Shown here in pieces: positions 55,525 through 64,000 of a stretch of 64,000 nt of DNA (position 1 is the stretch's first letter; the number at the start of each line of letters is the position of its first letter). The notes under the pieces are model-generated. The model ran no database searches. It was not told where the DNA came from and worked only from the letters and a program-made list of their open reading frames with translations. This DNA is from Kineococcus aurantiacus (GTDB taxonomy: Bacteria; Actinomycetota; Actinomycetes; Actinomycetales; Kineococcaceae). A program made the position numbers and the translations under genes. The stretch is taken from the NCBI RefSeq assembly GCF_013409345.1, contig NZ_JACCBB010000002.1, positions 1-64,000 of the forward strand, written 5' to 3'.

Positions 55525-56484
55525 TCAGGACGCGGCGCCGGCGCGGTTGACGCGCAGCTGAACGATGTAGGAGATGGCGGCGATGACCAAACCGAGCAAG
55601 AAGGCGACGGCTGCTGCGTAATTGACGTCCTGGTTCACGAAAGCCAGGTTGTACGCATAGAAGTTCGGTGTGAACCCGTTCGAGATCGCGCTGGGCGCCA
55701 GAGCCTGCAGCAGTGAGGGCTCGTTGAACAGCTGGAAGGTGCCGATGATGGAGAAGATGACGGTCAGCACGATCGCAGGTCGTATGGCAGGAATCTTGAT
55801 GCTCCACGCCTGGCGGAAAGCACCGGCGCCATCAATGGCGGCTGCTTCCATGAGTTCACCGGGCACGGTCCGCAAGGCAGCGTACATGATGACCATGTTG
55901 TATCCGACGTACTCCCAGGTGACGATGTTCATCATGGAGCCCAAGACCGTTCCGGGCGCGAGGAAGTCTGGGGGGGAGGCGCCGAACGCGTCGAACAGTT
56001 GAGCGATGGGACCGAAGTCGCGTCCGTAGAGGTAGCCCCACATCATCGTCGCTACCACTCCGGGAACGGCGTAGGGCACGAAGTAGACCAAGCGGAGAAC
56101 GCCGCCGCCGCGCGCTCGCCCGCTGTCCAGGGCCAGGGCCAGGAACAGCGCCAATCCCAACATGACGGGCACCTGGACGACGAGGAAGAGGCCCATGCGG
56201 CCCACGCCCGCCAAGAAGGTGGGGTCGGTCACCGCGGTCAGGTAGTTCTCCAACCCGGTGAAGGCCGTCCCGCCGACCAATTTCGTTTCGAAGAGGCTGA
56301 GGTACCCGGAGTAGCCCAGTGGTACGACCAGCATCACGAGGAACACGATGAAGAAGGGGGCAAGGAAGAGGTAGGCAGCCGTGGCGCGGCGCCGTTCAGC
56401 CGCTGAGAGCCTCCTGCGCCGCACTGGCGCACGAGGAGTGGGGTGTGCCGCGCCTGTGCGGATCCTGGCGCTGGACGTGCTCAT
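55525..56484 (-). CDS. carbohydrate ABC transporter permease, MalF type
   Basis: This 319-residue permease has a basic N terminus (RRRRLSAAERRRATAAYLFL) leading into the first membrane segment. The EAA loop is ELMEAAAIDGAGAFRQAWSI, and the C terminus is ISYIVQLRVNRAGAAS. ATG at 56484 follows GAGGAAA. It lies 178 bases after the binding protein, separated from it by a hairpin. The usual IW-MTxGGP stretch near the end is replaced by FNEPSLLQALAPSAISNGFT, as in several lactose/arabinose-type permeases. Confidence 0.93.
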   Translation of the reverse strand: MSTSSARIRTGAAHPTPRAPVRRRRLSAAERRRATAAYLFLAPFFIVFLVMLVVPLGYSGYLSLFETKLVGGTAFTGLENYLTAVTDPTFLAGVGRMGLFLVVQVPVMLGLALFLALALDSGRARGGGVLRLVYFVPYAVPGVVATMMWGYLYGRDFGPIAQLFDAFGASPPDFLAPGTVLGSMMNIVTWEYVGYNMVIMYAALRTVPGELMEAAAIDGAGAFRQAWSIKIPAIRPAIVLTVIFSIIGTFQLFNEPSLLQALAPSAISNGFTPNFYAYNLAFVNQDVNYAAAVAFLLGLVIAAISYIVQLRVNRAGAAS

Positions 56485-56530
56485 GGTTTCCTCATCGCTC
56501 GGGATGGCGTTCGGGGTGGAGTTGGTCGTC

Positions 56531-56549
56531 CGTCAGGAGCTTCCTGACG
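56531..56549 (-). terminator. hairpin between binding protein and permeases
   Basis: CGTCAGGA-GCT-TCCTGACG is a perfect 8-bp stem with a three-base loop. Hairpins at this position in sugar importer operons often limit read-through or protect the 3' end of the message, giving more binding protein than permease. Confidence 0.5.
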
Positions 56550-56662
56550 ACGCAGCAGTAGATTGCCGTTTTCGTCGTCCCTAGACAGGAGTGACGACCT
56601 CCCGGAGAAGGACGCCCGTCCGCTGCTTGAACGAGCGAGCCTTCCCCGGAGTCGCCCCCAGC

Positions 56663-58015
56663 TCAGCCATTCAGGCTGAAGCCCTGGTCCTTGGCGTACT
56701 TCTCGAGGGCCGCCTGCCAAGAATCAAGTGCAACGCTCAGGTCGCCCTTGGCGCCGATCGCCTTGCCGACGATGTCGTTGAACTGCGAGTACGCGTAGTC
56801 GGTGAACGGAAGCCACTGGAAGTCGGTGTCAACGGTGTTCGAGATGTCAGAGAACAGCTTGTTGACTTGCTGACCCCCGAAGAAGTCGACGGCCTGTCCC
56901 GTGAACGTCGTGTCCTCGAGCACTGCGGTCGACGCGGGGAACAGGGACTGCTCCTGGGCCAGCATGAGCGTGGAGGCGTCGTCGTTGTTGATCCACTTAG
57001 CCAGTTCGTAGGCCGCGATGCGGTTCCCCGTCGTCGCCAGCACGGCGTTCGAGGACCCTCCCCAGTTGCCCGAAGCGTTCTGTCCAGCCGACCACTGCGG
57101 CAGTGGTGCGGCGCGCCACAAGCCCTTCGTCTTCTCGACCGTTCCCTGCAGAAAGACCGGGGCCCATGCCGCGGTCAGCCAACCCGCGTACTTCCCCGAG
57201 TTCAGACCCTGGTAAAAGGCGTCGTTGAAGTCGGCATCGACAGAGACCAGATCGCGTTGGATGAGGTCTTGCCAGTAAGCCAGCACCTTCTTGGCGTCCG
57301 GACTGTTGACCGCGATGGTGACGCCCTGGCCGCCGTCGTAGCCGAAGGGCTTGACGCCAGCCTGCCAGAGAAGGCCGACAATCTGCGCAGGGTCGTTGGT
57401 CGGGAAGTTGCTGATGTACGAGCCGGTCGCGGACCGCACGGTCGCTGCGGCCGTGGCGTAGTCGTCCCAGGTCTCCGGTGGAGTGGTGATGCCGGCGCGC
57501 TCGAGGATGTCACTGCGGTAGAGGTTGCCCATGGGACCGGTGTCCTGGGGAATCGCCCAAACCGCGTCGTCATGGCTGACCTGCTCCCACACCCAGCCGA
57601 CGTAGTCACCAGCAAGGTCCGTGGCGCCCAGTGGGGCGAGGTCCAACAGGGAGTCCGTGACGGTGAACGAGGGGATGTACTGGTACTCGATCTGCACGAC
57701 GTCGGGCGCGCCCTCCTTCGACTTCAACGCGGTGCGCACTTTCTGGTAGTGCGCCAGCCCTTGCCCCACGTTCTCGACCTTGACCTTGATCTTGGGGTAC
57801 TTCTCCTGGAAGAGTGCCACTTCCTTGTCGATGTCAGGCACCCATGTCCAGTACGTGAGCTGCGTCTCTGTGTTCAACGCCTTTTCGGCATCGGCGCTGG
57901 AAACCGGCGCGGCGGTCTCGTTGTTGCTGCCGTCGGAGCACGCGGCGAGCGCGAGACCGGTGACAGCGCTGCCGGCAAGCAGCTGAGCAGCCGATCGGCG
58001 GGTGAGGTTCATCAT
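56663..58015 (-). CDS. sugar-binding lipoprotein of ABC importer (GH42 module)
   Basis: This 450-residue solute-binding protein has the leader TRRSAAQLLAGSAVTGLALA ending AACSDG. The lipobox is LAAC, and an RR pair suggests twin-arginine export. Mature features are LTYWTWVPDIDKEVALFQEK, GAPDVVQIEYQYIPSFTVTD and WAIPQDTGPMGNLYRSDILE. This is family SBP_bac_1. It lies 242 bases downstream of the GH42 gene on the same strand and heads the permease pair. The ligand is probably an arabino- or galacto-oligosaccharide, inferred from the two hydrolases. Confidence 0.93.
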   Translation of the reverse strand: MMNLTRRSAAQLLAGSAVTGLALAACSDGSNNETAAPVSSADAEKALNTETQLTYWTWVPDIDKEVALFQEKYPKIKVKVENVGQGLAHYQKVRTALKSKEGAPDVVQIEYQYIPSFTVTDSLLDLAPLGATDLAGDYVGWVWEQVSHDDAVWAIPQDTGPMGNLYRSDILERAGITTPPETWDDYATAAATVRSATGSYISNFPTNDPAQIVGLLWQAGVKPFGYDGGQGVTIAVNSPDAKKVLAYWQDLIQRDLVSVDADFNDAFYQGLNSGKYAGWLTAAWAPVFLQGTVEKTKGLWRAAPLPQWSAGQNASGNWGGSSNAVLATTGNRIAAYELAKWINNDDASTLMLAQEQSLFPASTAVLEDTTFTGQAVDFFGGQQVNKLFSDISNTVDTDFQWLPFTDYAYSQFNDIVGKAIGAKGDLSVALDSWQAALEKYAKDQGFSLNG

Positions 58016-58257
58016 CTCTCCATCGAGGTGGGATCTTGGGGTCTACCTGTCTCAACCGCGAGCCAGCGGAGGCAGGCCTGGTCACACCACTAGGCGGTTC
58101 GGTACCGGACGGTCCCGTTCGGCCTGGGCATGTGATCTTGAGTCTTCCTGCCGCTGCCTTGCGCGGGCAGGGGAGGAGGTCGTGGGGTGGGTGGAGCGAA
58201 GAGCGTCGGTGCCGCGGTGGAACGGCAGCCGGTCATCGGGTCAGGGAAGACCGCGGC

Positions 58258-60387
58258 TCACGAGCCAGGCTGGAACACGAAGACGCGGACTCCCCAGCCG
58301 TCGAGTTTGACCTGCTCACCATCGTGGTGCTTGGTTGTGTCGAGCAGATCTCGAGCAGCGCGTTCCAGGCGGACTTCAGCGCTTCCCCAGCCCCAGTTGC
58401 TGACGGTGACCACCACCGCACCGGTGGGCAGTTCCCCGGAGGTGATGGTGATGGCCGGCGCACTGGTGGTGATCAGAGCGCTGGCCAAGGGGGGCGGCGC
58501 CGCCCATTCGATCAGGGCCGCTGCCAGCGCAGGGGATGGAACGCAACCGACAGTGGTGACCCGGCCGGCTCCGAATTCATGCGTGGTGATGGCAGGAAAA
58601 TCACCAAACCGGGGATGCTGGTACCGGGCCAGTTCCTGAGCACCGGTGGTGATCAGTCCGTCGATCCACCAGCGGGCGCTGGCGTCTTCGGTCAAGGATA
58701 GCGCCGGGTGACTGGACCTCACGGGCACCTCCGCATCGATGACAGAGAACTCCTCGTACCGGGCACCGGCCGCGCCGTCGAGTCCGGCGGGGGCGGTTGC
58801 GACCCGGGCTCGAGCTTCCTCGTCGGCGTAGGCGCTACGCGGGGTGAGGATGAGATGACCACCTGCTCGGGCGTACTGCCTGAGAATCGCAAGCTGTGCA
58901 TCACTGAGGCAGTGCGTACCAGCGGCGACCAGGATGGGGTGGTCCCGAACGAGAGCTTCGACTCCGCTGTCGAGGACGAGGCGTTCCGCTTGCTCCACGT
59001 GGAGGATTCGGGCCTGGCGGCCGGAGTCGACGACCCCGCGGTGGAAAGCGTCGATGAGGTGCTCGTAAGACTCCTCATCGGCTTGACCGTCGGTCTGGAA
59101 CGGCGGCTGGAACTGCAGCGCGAACCGGCTCGGGGTCGACCACAGCAGGGTCACGTCGGCCTGCGGCCGGTAACCGTCCAGTGTGACCCCGGCCGCGGCG
59201 AAGTCGGCACCGATCTGGGAGATCTCGGTGTAGATGCGGCCGGGTTCGAGACTGTGCGGCAGGACACCGCCCCAGTAGGTCTCGGCCCCGTAGGGCAAGG
59301 AGTGCCAGTGCCAGTACTCGATCATCGCGGCGCCGCGGGAGACGAACGTCCAGGCGATCTGCCGCAGCTGACCCGGGTACGGCGGCAACGTCTCATCGAT
59401 GGTACCGATCGACTGGGCGTTGGTCTCGGTCACGAGGTAGCGGGCTTGCCGCGAAGCCCAGATTCGATCGGCCTGTCGGATCAGGCCCGGGACTCCAGTC
59501 GTCGTCCAGTAGTTCGGCTGCTTCTTGGTGGCCCCGATCTCCAAGTGGTCCTGCACTCCGTAGTACGGGTTTCCGGCGGCGACATCCAGCGGCTCAGTGA
59601 CTGTCCGCTCGTCGAGGCCTCGGCGCGGGTACTGCAGGCAGGTGGTCACGAACTGCTCGGGGCGGCGGTAGTCGTCGACGATCTGCACCTGCCAGCGGAT
59701 GAAGTCACGCGTCTGCTCGGCCTGGAAGGTTCGCCAGGCCAGGTCGTACTGCGGGAAGGTGTTGCCGTCGGGGCGCCACAGTTCGGCCCAGTCATCGATA
59801 CGGTGTGACCAGTAGGTCAAGCCCCAAGCCTCGTTGAGGGTGGCTACGTCGGTGTACCGGGCCTTGAGCCAGCGCACGAACCGTGTGAACACGGCGTGGT
59901 TGTGAAACAGCTCCAGCCCGGGCTCGTTGTCGACCTGGAAGCCGATGACTGCAGGGTGAGTCGCATGCCGGTCGAGGATCTGCCGGATGACCCGCTCGGC
60001 GTAGAACTGGAAAGCCGGGTGCGTGTAGTCGACTTCCTGGCGCGCTCCCCAGGGGATGCGCTGGCCTGTCCGGCGCTCACCGGCGAGCTCAGGGTGTGAA
60101 ACTTGCAGCCAGGGGGGCACGGCGTAGGTCGGGGTGCCTAGGATGACGCGGATGCCGCGGGCGTGAGCGGCGTCCAGGACGGGAGTGAGCCATTCGAGGT
60201 GAAAGTCACCGTCGCGCGGCTCCCAAGTGGACCACACCGACTCACCGACACGGATGACCGTGATGCCGGCGTCCGACATCAGGGACAGGTCCCGGTCGGT
60301 ACGCGGGGTGCGGTGGTACTCGGGGTAGTACGCCACCCCTAGGTGCAGGCCGGCGAAGGGGGCGCCGGCGTTGCTGGAGTCAGTCAT
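58258..60387 (-). CDS. beta-galactosidase, GH42
   Basis: This 709-residue cytoplasmic enzyme has the usual three domains. The (beta/alpha)8 barrel starts LHLGVAYYPEYHRTPRTDRD. The acid/base Glu is in GFQVDNEPGLELFHNHAVF, and the nucleophile Glu is in YLVTETNAQSIG. A trimerisation domain follows (ARILHVEQAERL to GGHLILTPRSAYADEEARAR), then a small beta domain at the end. GH42 enzymes cleave beta-galactosides; some act on arabinogalactan oligosaccharides and a few have alpha-L-arabinopyranosidase activity. It is the first gene of the operon, divergent from a LacI regulator. Confidence 0.93.
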   Translation of the reverse strand: MTDSSNAGAPFAGLHLGVAYYPEYHRTPRTDRDLSLMSDAGITVIRVGESVWSTWEPRDGDFHLEWLTPVLDAAHARGIRVILGTPTYAVPPWLQVSHPELAGERRTGQRIPWGARQEVDYTHPAFQFYAERVIRQILDRHATHPAVIGFQVDNEPGLELFHNHAVFTRFVRWLKARYTDVATLNEAWGLTYWSHRIDDWAELWRPDGNTFPQYDLAWRTFQAEQTRDFIRWQVQIVDDYRRPEQFVTTCLQYPRRGLDERTVTEPLDVAAGNPYYGVQDHLEIGATKKQPNYWTTTGVPGLIRQADRIWASRQARYLVTETNAQSIGTIDETLPPYPGQLRQIAWTFVSRGAAMIEYWHWHSLPYGAETYWGGVLPHSLEPGRIYTEISQIGADFAAAGVTLDGYRPQADVTLLWSTPSRFALQFQPPFQTDGQADEESYEHLIDAFHRGVVDSGRQARILHVEQAERLVLDSGVEALVRDHPILVAAGTHCLSDAQLAILRQYARAGGHLILTPRSAYADEEARARVATAPAGLDGAAGARYEEFSVIDAEVPVRSSHPALSLTEDASARWWIDGLITTGAQELARYQHPRFGDFPAITTHEFGAGRVTTVGCVPSPALAAALIEWAAPPPLASALITTSAPAITITSGELPTGAVVVTVSNWGWGSAEVRLERAARDLLDTTKHHDGEQVKLDGWGVRVFVFQPGS

Positions 60388-60443
60388 GGAAGCGGGCTCA
60401 CTTCATCGTTGGGCTCACGAGACGTTTCGACTGTAGACGCCCA

Positions 60444-60457
60444 TGTTGTCGATAACA
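60444..60457. promoter_or_regulatory. LacI-type operator between GH42 and its regulator
   Basis: TGTTGTCGATAACA is a 14-bp palindrome with one mismatched pair and a central CG, the usual LacI/GalR-family operator shape. It lies 57 bases before the GH42 start and 163 bases before the LacI start, so it could control both. Confidence 0.55.
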
Positions 60458-60619
60458 AGGAGCGTTACTCGATCGAGACTTTTGGTTCTCCCCTCGGGGG
60501 TGGGCCCTCGGCTCGCCCGTCCAACGGGCACGTTCGCACCGGTCTTGCGGGCCATAGCACCGTTATTCACCGTCGGCTGTAGCATCTCTGCTCCTTATCC
60601 CGTCGCATCAGGAGCTCCG

Positions 60620-61678
60620 ATGTCACCGACGTCCCCAGGACCCGCGCATGGCGCTGAGTCGACTGACCTGGAGATCCCGACCAAGGCGGCGACCATCTAC
60701 GACGTCGCCAAGGCAGCGGGAGTGTCGCACCAGACAGTCAGCCGCTACCTCAGCGGCTATGCAGGCATCCGCCCACAGACCCGTGAACGCGTCGAGCAGG
60801 CTCTAGCCTTCCTCGACTACCGTCCCAACCGCTCGGCCCGGACCTTGCGGACGGGTCGGTCGCAGCGGCTAGTGGCTTTGACGCACCAGATCGATCAGTT
60901 CGGGCCCAGGAAGATCGTGCAAGGGGCCAGTGTGGCCGCGCGTGACCTGGGTTACGTTCTCGATATCCTCAGTCTAGATCTCGCCAGTACCACCGCGGTG
61001 GAGTCAGCCCTCGAGAGTGTGCAGGCCAGCGAGTGCGACGGGGTGCTCGTCCTGACGGCGACTGACGAGATGTCACACGCGCTGCGTCATGCGCACTTCG
61101 ACGTTCCCGCCGTGACCGCCGACGAAGCTGACGATGGACTTGCACAAAAGCCGACTCAGCTGTCGACTGCCGGTTTTCCTGCCCTCGTGAGCCATCTCGA
61201 TGCCCTAGGTCACCGCCGGATCGCCCACATTAGTGGCCCCGCTGGATGGTCAGCCTCGCGCAACCGCGTCCGGGGCCTGCAAGCGGCGCTGAGGGCAGCG
61301 GACCTGCCCGAGGCGCTGATACTGGAGGGTGACTGGTCGGCCGCCTCCGCGCACCGCCTCACCACACGCCTTCTCGACACCGAAGCGGTGACCGCCATCG
61401 TTGCCGCCAACGATCAAATGGCTCTGGGGGCGATCCTGGCAGTGACCCAACGCGGTCTCCGTGTGCCTCATGACATCAGCGTGACTGGCGTGGACGACAT
61501 CCCGGAGGCAGCGTACATCTGCCCGCCGCTGACGACACTGCGCATCGACTTCGGCAGGCAAGGGCACGACGCAGTTCGGCGCCTGATGGCCGTGATGCGG
61601 GGGGCGAAGGAACCCATTCTGACCTCGCAGCACTCCCAGCTCATCGTGCGCGAGTCGACGGGTGCCGCCCGCGAGTGA
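60620..61678 (+). CDS. LacI-family transcriptional repressor of the GH42 module
   Basis: This 352-residue protein has the helix-turn-helix TIYDVAKAAGVSHQTVSRYL at residues about 25-44 and the hinge DYRPNRSARTLRTGRSQ. An effector domain follows, with CDGVLVLTATDEMSHALRHA, HRRIAHISGPAGWSASRNRV, AIVAANDQMALGAILAVTQR and DISVTGVDDIPEAAYICPPL. ATG at 60620 has AGGAG ahead. The frame is open further upstream, but that part is promoter. It is divergent from the GH42-importer-GH93 operon, with one LacI-type palindrome between. Confidence 0.93.
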   Translation: MSPTSPGPAHGAESTDLEIPTKAATIYDVAKAAGVSHQTVSRYLSGYAGIRPQTRERVEQALAFLDYRPNRSARTLRTGRSQRLVALTHQIDQFGPRKIVQGASVAARDLGYVLDILSLDLASTTAVESALESVQASECDGVLVLTATDEMSHALRHAHFDVPAVTADEADDGLAQKPTQLSTAGFPALVSHLDALGHRRIAHISGPAGWSASRNRVRGLQAALRAADLPEALILEGDWSAASAHRLTTRLLDTEAVTAIVAANDQMALGAILAVTQRGLRVPHDISVTGVDDIPEAAYICPPLTTLRIDFGRQGHDAVRRLMAVMRGAKEPILTSQHSQLIVRESTGAARE

Positions 61679-62399
61679 AGGACTGGACGTTTCTCTGTGA
61701 TCACCCCCTCGTCGTCGGAGTCCGTCGTCGGGCGGTTTGCAATCACGCGTCGGTAATCATGGACAAGACGGTCTACAAGGCTCGGTGGCCTGCACGGACT
61801 GGCCAGGCCGGCGGACGGCTGAGGCGGCACTGCTCGAATGAAGCTAGATACGGAGGTGCGCAACGATGCACGTGGCGGAGCTGGCCGTCCAGTTGTCGAC
61901 GTTTCATGGCGAACAGTTCGCGCTAGGCGCTTCTCGAGGTTGACCCAGTGTTCCAAGTACTCTCCTGAGGCCATCATCTCGGCCAGAGGAGTTTTTGAAG
62001 ACCCTGACTCAGCTGCACCGATAGTGGGGAGGTCAAGGCGCTGAAGGCGGAGAGAAGGCGTCCATGAGCGACCGGTGAAGGCCTGCGATCGGCCCCGGCC
62101 TGGCCGCGGGCGCTCGACCCACGTCAGTGCTGATCGTGGCCTTCGTCGATCCGATGACGTGACGGGACTTGGCAGTCGAGTCGCTCTGCGCCGCGCGCAG
62201 CGAACACGGCTGCCGAGTCGCCGCGAGGAGCTACCGGGCCTAGAGGCGAGGCCACCCCGACGCAACACGCACGGTTGTCAGCGCCTGTTGGATGTTGTCA
62301 GCAACCGCGTGACAGCACCTTCCGGGCCGGGAACCGAAGGCGCCGGGGTGCACAGGGCCTGGACGAGACAATCGAGGCGATCAAGCCCCATCCGCCGCA
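61679..62399. other. gap without a supportable gene
   Basis: About 720 bases downstream of the LacI gene. Frames are short, lack ribosome sites and show no known motif. The sequence merges into transposase debris. Confidence 0.45.
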
Positions 62400-62664
62400 C
62401 CTACCTGAACCCTGTGTGCTCACCTCTCGTACCAGCCTCGACGTCCCAGCGTCCTGGTCCAGGCCGTCGGCCGGTCTGCTGTTCGCCCACCGGACCCGCA
62501 TCAGCACACGCCGAAGCCGCCGGGCACTGGGCTGCTTCACGCAGGCGCTCCTGCTGCTGCGCTTCATGGGTCAACGCGTCACGGTTGCCGACCTGGCCCA
62601 CGACGACAGCGTCAACGTGAAGACCGCCTACCGGTACCTGCAGGAAGCCTTGCAGCTCACTTGA
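62400..62664 (+). pseudogene. N-terminal fragment of a transposase (HTH_Tnp_4 type)
   Basis: The frame encodes SLDVPASWSRPSAGLLFAHR, then RRALGCFTQALLLLRFMGQR, then AHDDSVNVKTAYRYLQEALQ. This is the helix-turn-helix region of a DDE transposase unrelated to the neighbouring IS5 copy. It stops at 62664, just before the left end of that element. The original gene may have been cut by its insertion. Confidence 0.55.
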
Positions 62665-62683
62665 CTGTGAGTCGTGAGCTTGT

Positions 62684-63370
62684 TGAGGCTGTCGCAGCCT
62701 GGTCGGCATGACCGACGAGGCCATGCTGCAGCGAGTCGCGCAGCTGGTGCCCGATGGGCTGTGGCAGCGAGTGCAGCCACCGCTGCCCCCACGCCCACCG
62801 CGCCGGTTCCACCACCTCGGATGACTACCGCACGATGGCCGCGCTGTGCGCCGCCGGCACGCTGGACCTGGACGCCGCAGTCGTGGACGGCTCGCACGTA
62901 CGGGCCCTCAGGAGGACCACACCCGCTCTCCACCGGTGGACCGTACCCGCAACGGATCTGAGTACCACCTTCCCACCGACCCGAACGGCGTCCTGCTGGT
63001 CGTGACCCTCACCGGCACCGACCGTCATGACGTCACCCAGTTCCTGCCTCTGGTCGGCACTTCCCCGATCGTGCGCGGTGTCCGCGGCCGGCCGCGCCTG
63101 CGGTACCTGTCCGCTGACCGCGGTGACGATCACGACATCTACCGTCGTGCGCTACGCGCACGCGGGATCACCCCGTGCATCGCCCGACGCGGCGTCCTCC
63201 ACAGCTCGGGACTGGGCCGCATCCGCTGGGTCGTCGAGCGCGGCTTCGCCTGGCTGCACCAGCTCAAACGGCTACGCACCCGCTACGGGGCTCGAGCCGA
63301 TCTACGTCTGGGCTTACTGCAACTGGCCTGCGCGTCGATCTGCTACCGGGAACTCCCGACCTCGTCGTGA
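62684..63370 (+). pseudogene. IS5-type insertion sequence, internally deleted transposase
   Basis: The left end GAGGCTGTCGCAGCC is followed at 62708 by MTDEAMLQRVAQLVPDGLWQ and RVQPPLPPRPPRRF. The frame then jumps to AGTLDLDAAVVDGSHVRAL, so about 55 residues holding the first catalytic Asp region are missing. After another shift near 62905 it continues SEYHLPTDPNGVLLVVTLTG, YLSADRGDDHDIYRRALRAR and RWVVERGFAWLHQLKRLRTR to the normal end. It cannot transpose on its own. No matching right terminal repeat was found. Confidence 0.75.
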
Positions 63371-63484
63371 GGCCCGCTGTTGGAGGATCTCTCGTCATGG
63401 ACCTCACGGTCCTCGGCGTATCGCCGAAGTGCGCGTTCAGAAACGCGGCGGACCCGACTGGCCCTTGCCGTGAGCCGTGTCAGC

Positions 63485-63658
63485 TCAGCGAGCTTGTTCA
63501 CCGCGGGGAGCGGCGCCCTGAGGAGCGGAGGCGGCTTCAGGGGTCGCCCCGTCCCCCCGTGCCTGCTCTGCCAGCCGTTGCCGGTCGCCGTCGCGCTCCA
63601 CCCAAGCCAGTCCCATCCGTACCCGAGTGGTGTACATCAGCGCCTCGAAGAAGTTCAT
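63485..63658 (-). CDS. hypothetical 57-residue protein
   Basis: ATG at 63658 follows GGAGA and opens NFFEALMYTTRVRMGLAWVE, then a charged, alanine-rich tail. I do not recognise it. It lies between the IS5 remnant and two palindromic operators that could control it. Its short length and the surrounding debris make it doubtful. Confidence 0.25.
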   Translation of the reverse strand: MNFFEALMYTTRVRMGLAWVERDGDRQRLAEQARGDGATPEAASAPQGAAPRGEQAR

Positions 63659-63814
63659 CGACGTCTCCACCCGAAGTGACCCGCTTGCGGCGCCGAATCC
63701 TTTCGCGCAGCACCTGTCCATTCGTCAAGCATGTACGTCCGCCTCCCGATGGAACCAGAGTCGTTGAGGAGCGCCGTGTGCACCACAGTCGTCATCGACC
63801 AGTGCCCACAGTAC

Positions 63815-63830
63815 CCTAACAATCGTTAGG
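63815..63830. promoter_or_regulatory. TetR-type operator, copy 1
   Basis: CCTAACAATCGTTAGG is a 16-bp palindrome with one mismatched pair. The core TAAC-NATCG-TTA matches the second copy at 63907. The regulator is not in this window. Confidence 0.55.
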
Positions 63831-63906
63831 AGCATAGGGTTTCGAGATCGTCACTCCCCTCAAGTCGCCTACTCCTCCTAGTGTCATCTTGAACACACCA
63901 TGTAAC

Positions 63907-63920
63907 CTAACGATCGTTAG
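63907..63920. promoter_or_regulatory. TetR-type operator, copy 2
   Basis: CTAACGATCGTTAG is a perfect 14-bp palindrome. TAACGATCGTTA-like sites are typical of TetR-family repressors in actinobacteria. Its centre is 91 bases from that of copy 1. It lies 60 bases before a possible gene start at 63980. Confidence 0.6.
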
Positions 63921-63979
63921 TGACACTGCTCGCATTAGCAGCAGCGCCGCCCAAGGCCTAGGACGCCGGAGGACGCGAC

Positions 63980-64000
63980 GTGCAAGCCCTCTACCGACGA
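63980..64000 (+). CDS. possible start of a gene leaving the right edge (7 codons)
   Basis: GTG at 63980 has GGAGGA about seven bases ahead and opens VQALYRR. Only seven codons are visible, so no product can be named. The two TetR-type palindromes upstream fit a repressed gene, or the repressor gene itself. Confidence 0.3.

Overview
The window is very GC-rich DNA, mostly about 70% by eye. It has many GTG starts, strong GGAGG-type ribosome sites, abundant LacI, ROK, XRE and SorC regulators, and soluble or membrane chemoreceptors. This points to a motile, soil- or plant-associated high-GC actinobacterium. Kineococcus or another Kineosporiaceae is my best guess, but that is inference and no marker gene is present. 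The content is dominated by carbohydrate uptake and degradation, with broken insertion sequences between the modules.

Layout. (1) 1-10.9 kb holds a GH78 alpha-L-rhamnosidase, an ABC sugar importer, a zinc alcohol dehydrogenase, a purine permease, a ROK regulator and most of a second ABC importer. Every gene here except the rhamnosidase is split by one or more frameshifts. (2) 10.9-16.4 kb is intact: the last permease of that importer, a 56-aa protein, an XRE regulator divergent from an SDR, and a MarR regulator divergent from a soluble double-GAF chemoreceptor. (3) 17-25.5 kb is an arabinose-type polysaccharide module: a secreted GH-A hydrolase with a CBM35-like domain, a LacI regulator, an ABC importer and a GH127 beta-L-arabinofuranosidase. 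Two promoters in it share the same operator. (4) 26.6-30.6 kb is a two-gene unit: a surface protein with a repetitive stalk, translationally coupled to a GAF-GGDEF diguanylate cyclase. (5) 31-32.3 kb is debris: an IS3 remnant and a decayed HD-GYP domain. (6) 32.4-35.1 kb is a chemoreceptor paired with an orphan sugar-binding lipoprotein. (7) 35.7-36.5 kb is a dead IS5-type transposase.

(8) 36.8-51.4 kb is the most unusual part: an 11-gene minus-strand run divergent from a SorC regulator. In transcription order it encodes a class II aldolase-like protein, a fused E1 alpha-beta dehydrogenase, a stand-alone lipoyl domain, an FGGY kinase, an RbsB/A/C-type importer, E3, lipoyl synthase, a stand-alone E2 catalytic domain and an SDR. 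It reads as a self-contained pathway that imports a sugar or polyol, oxidises it, phosphorylates it, splits it and oxidises the product to an acyl-CoA. It has its own dehydrogenase complex and its own lipoylation enzyme.

(9) 52.6-61.7 kb is a third polysaccharide module: a secreted sialidase-fold (GH93-like) hydrolase, an ABC importer, a GH42 beta-galactosidase and a divergent LacI regulator. (10) 61.7-64 kb holds transposase remnants, two palindromic TetR-type sites and possibly the first codons of a gene leaving the window.

Together the intact modules suggest an organism that senses and harvests arabinose- and galactose-containing plant polymers plus one further sugar or polyol. No tRNA, rRNA, CRISPR array, phage or replication origin was seen.
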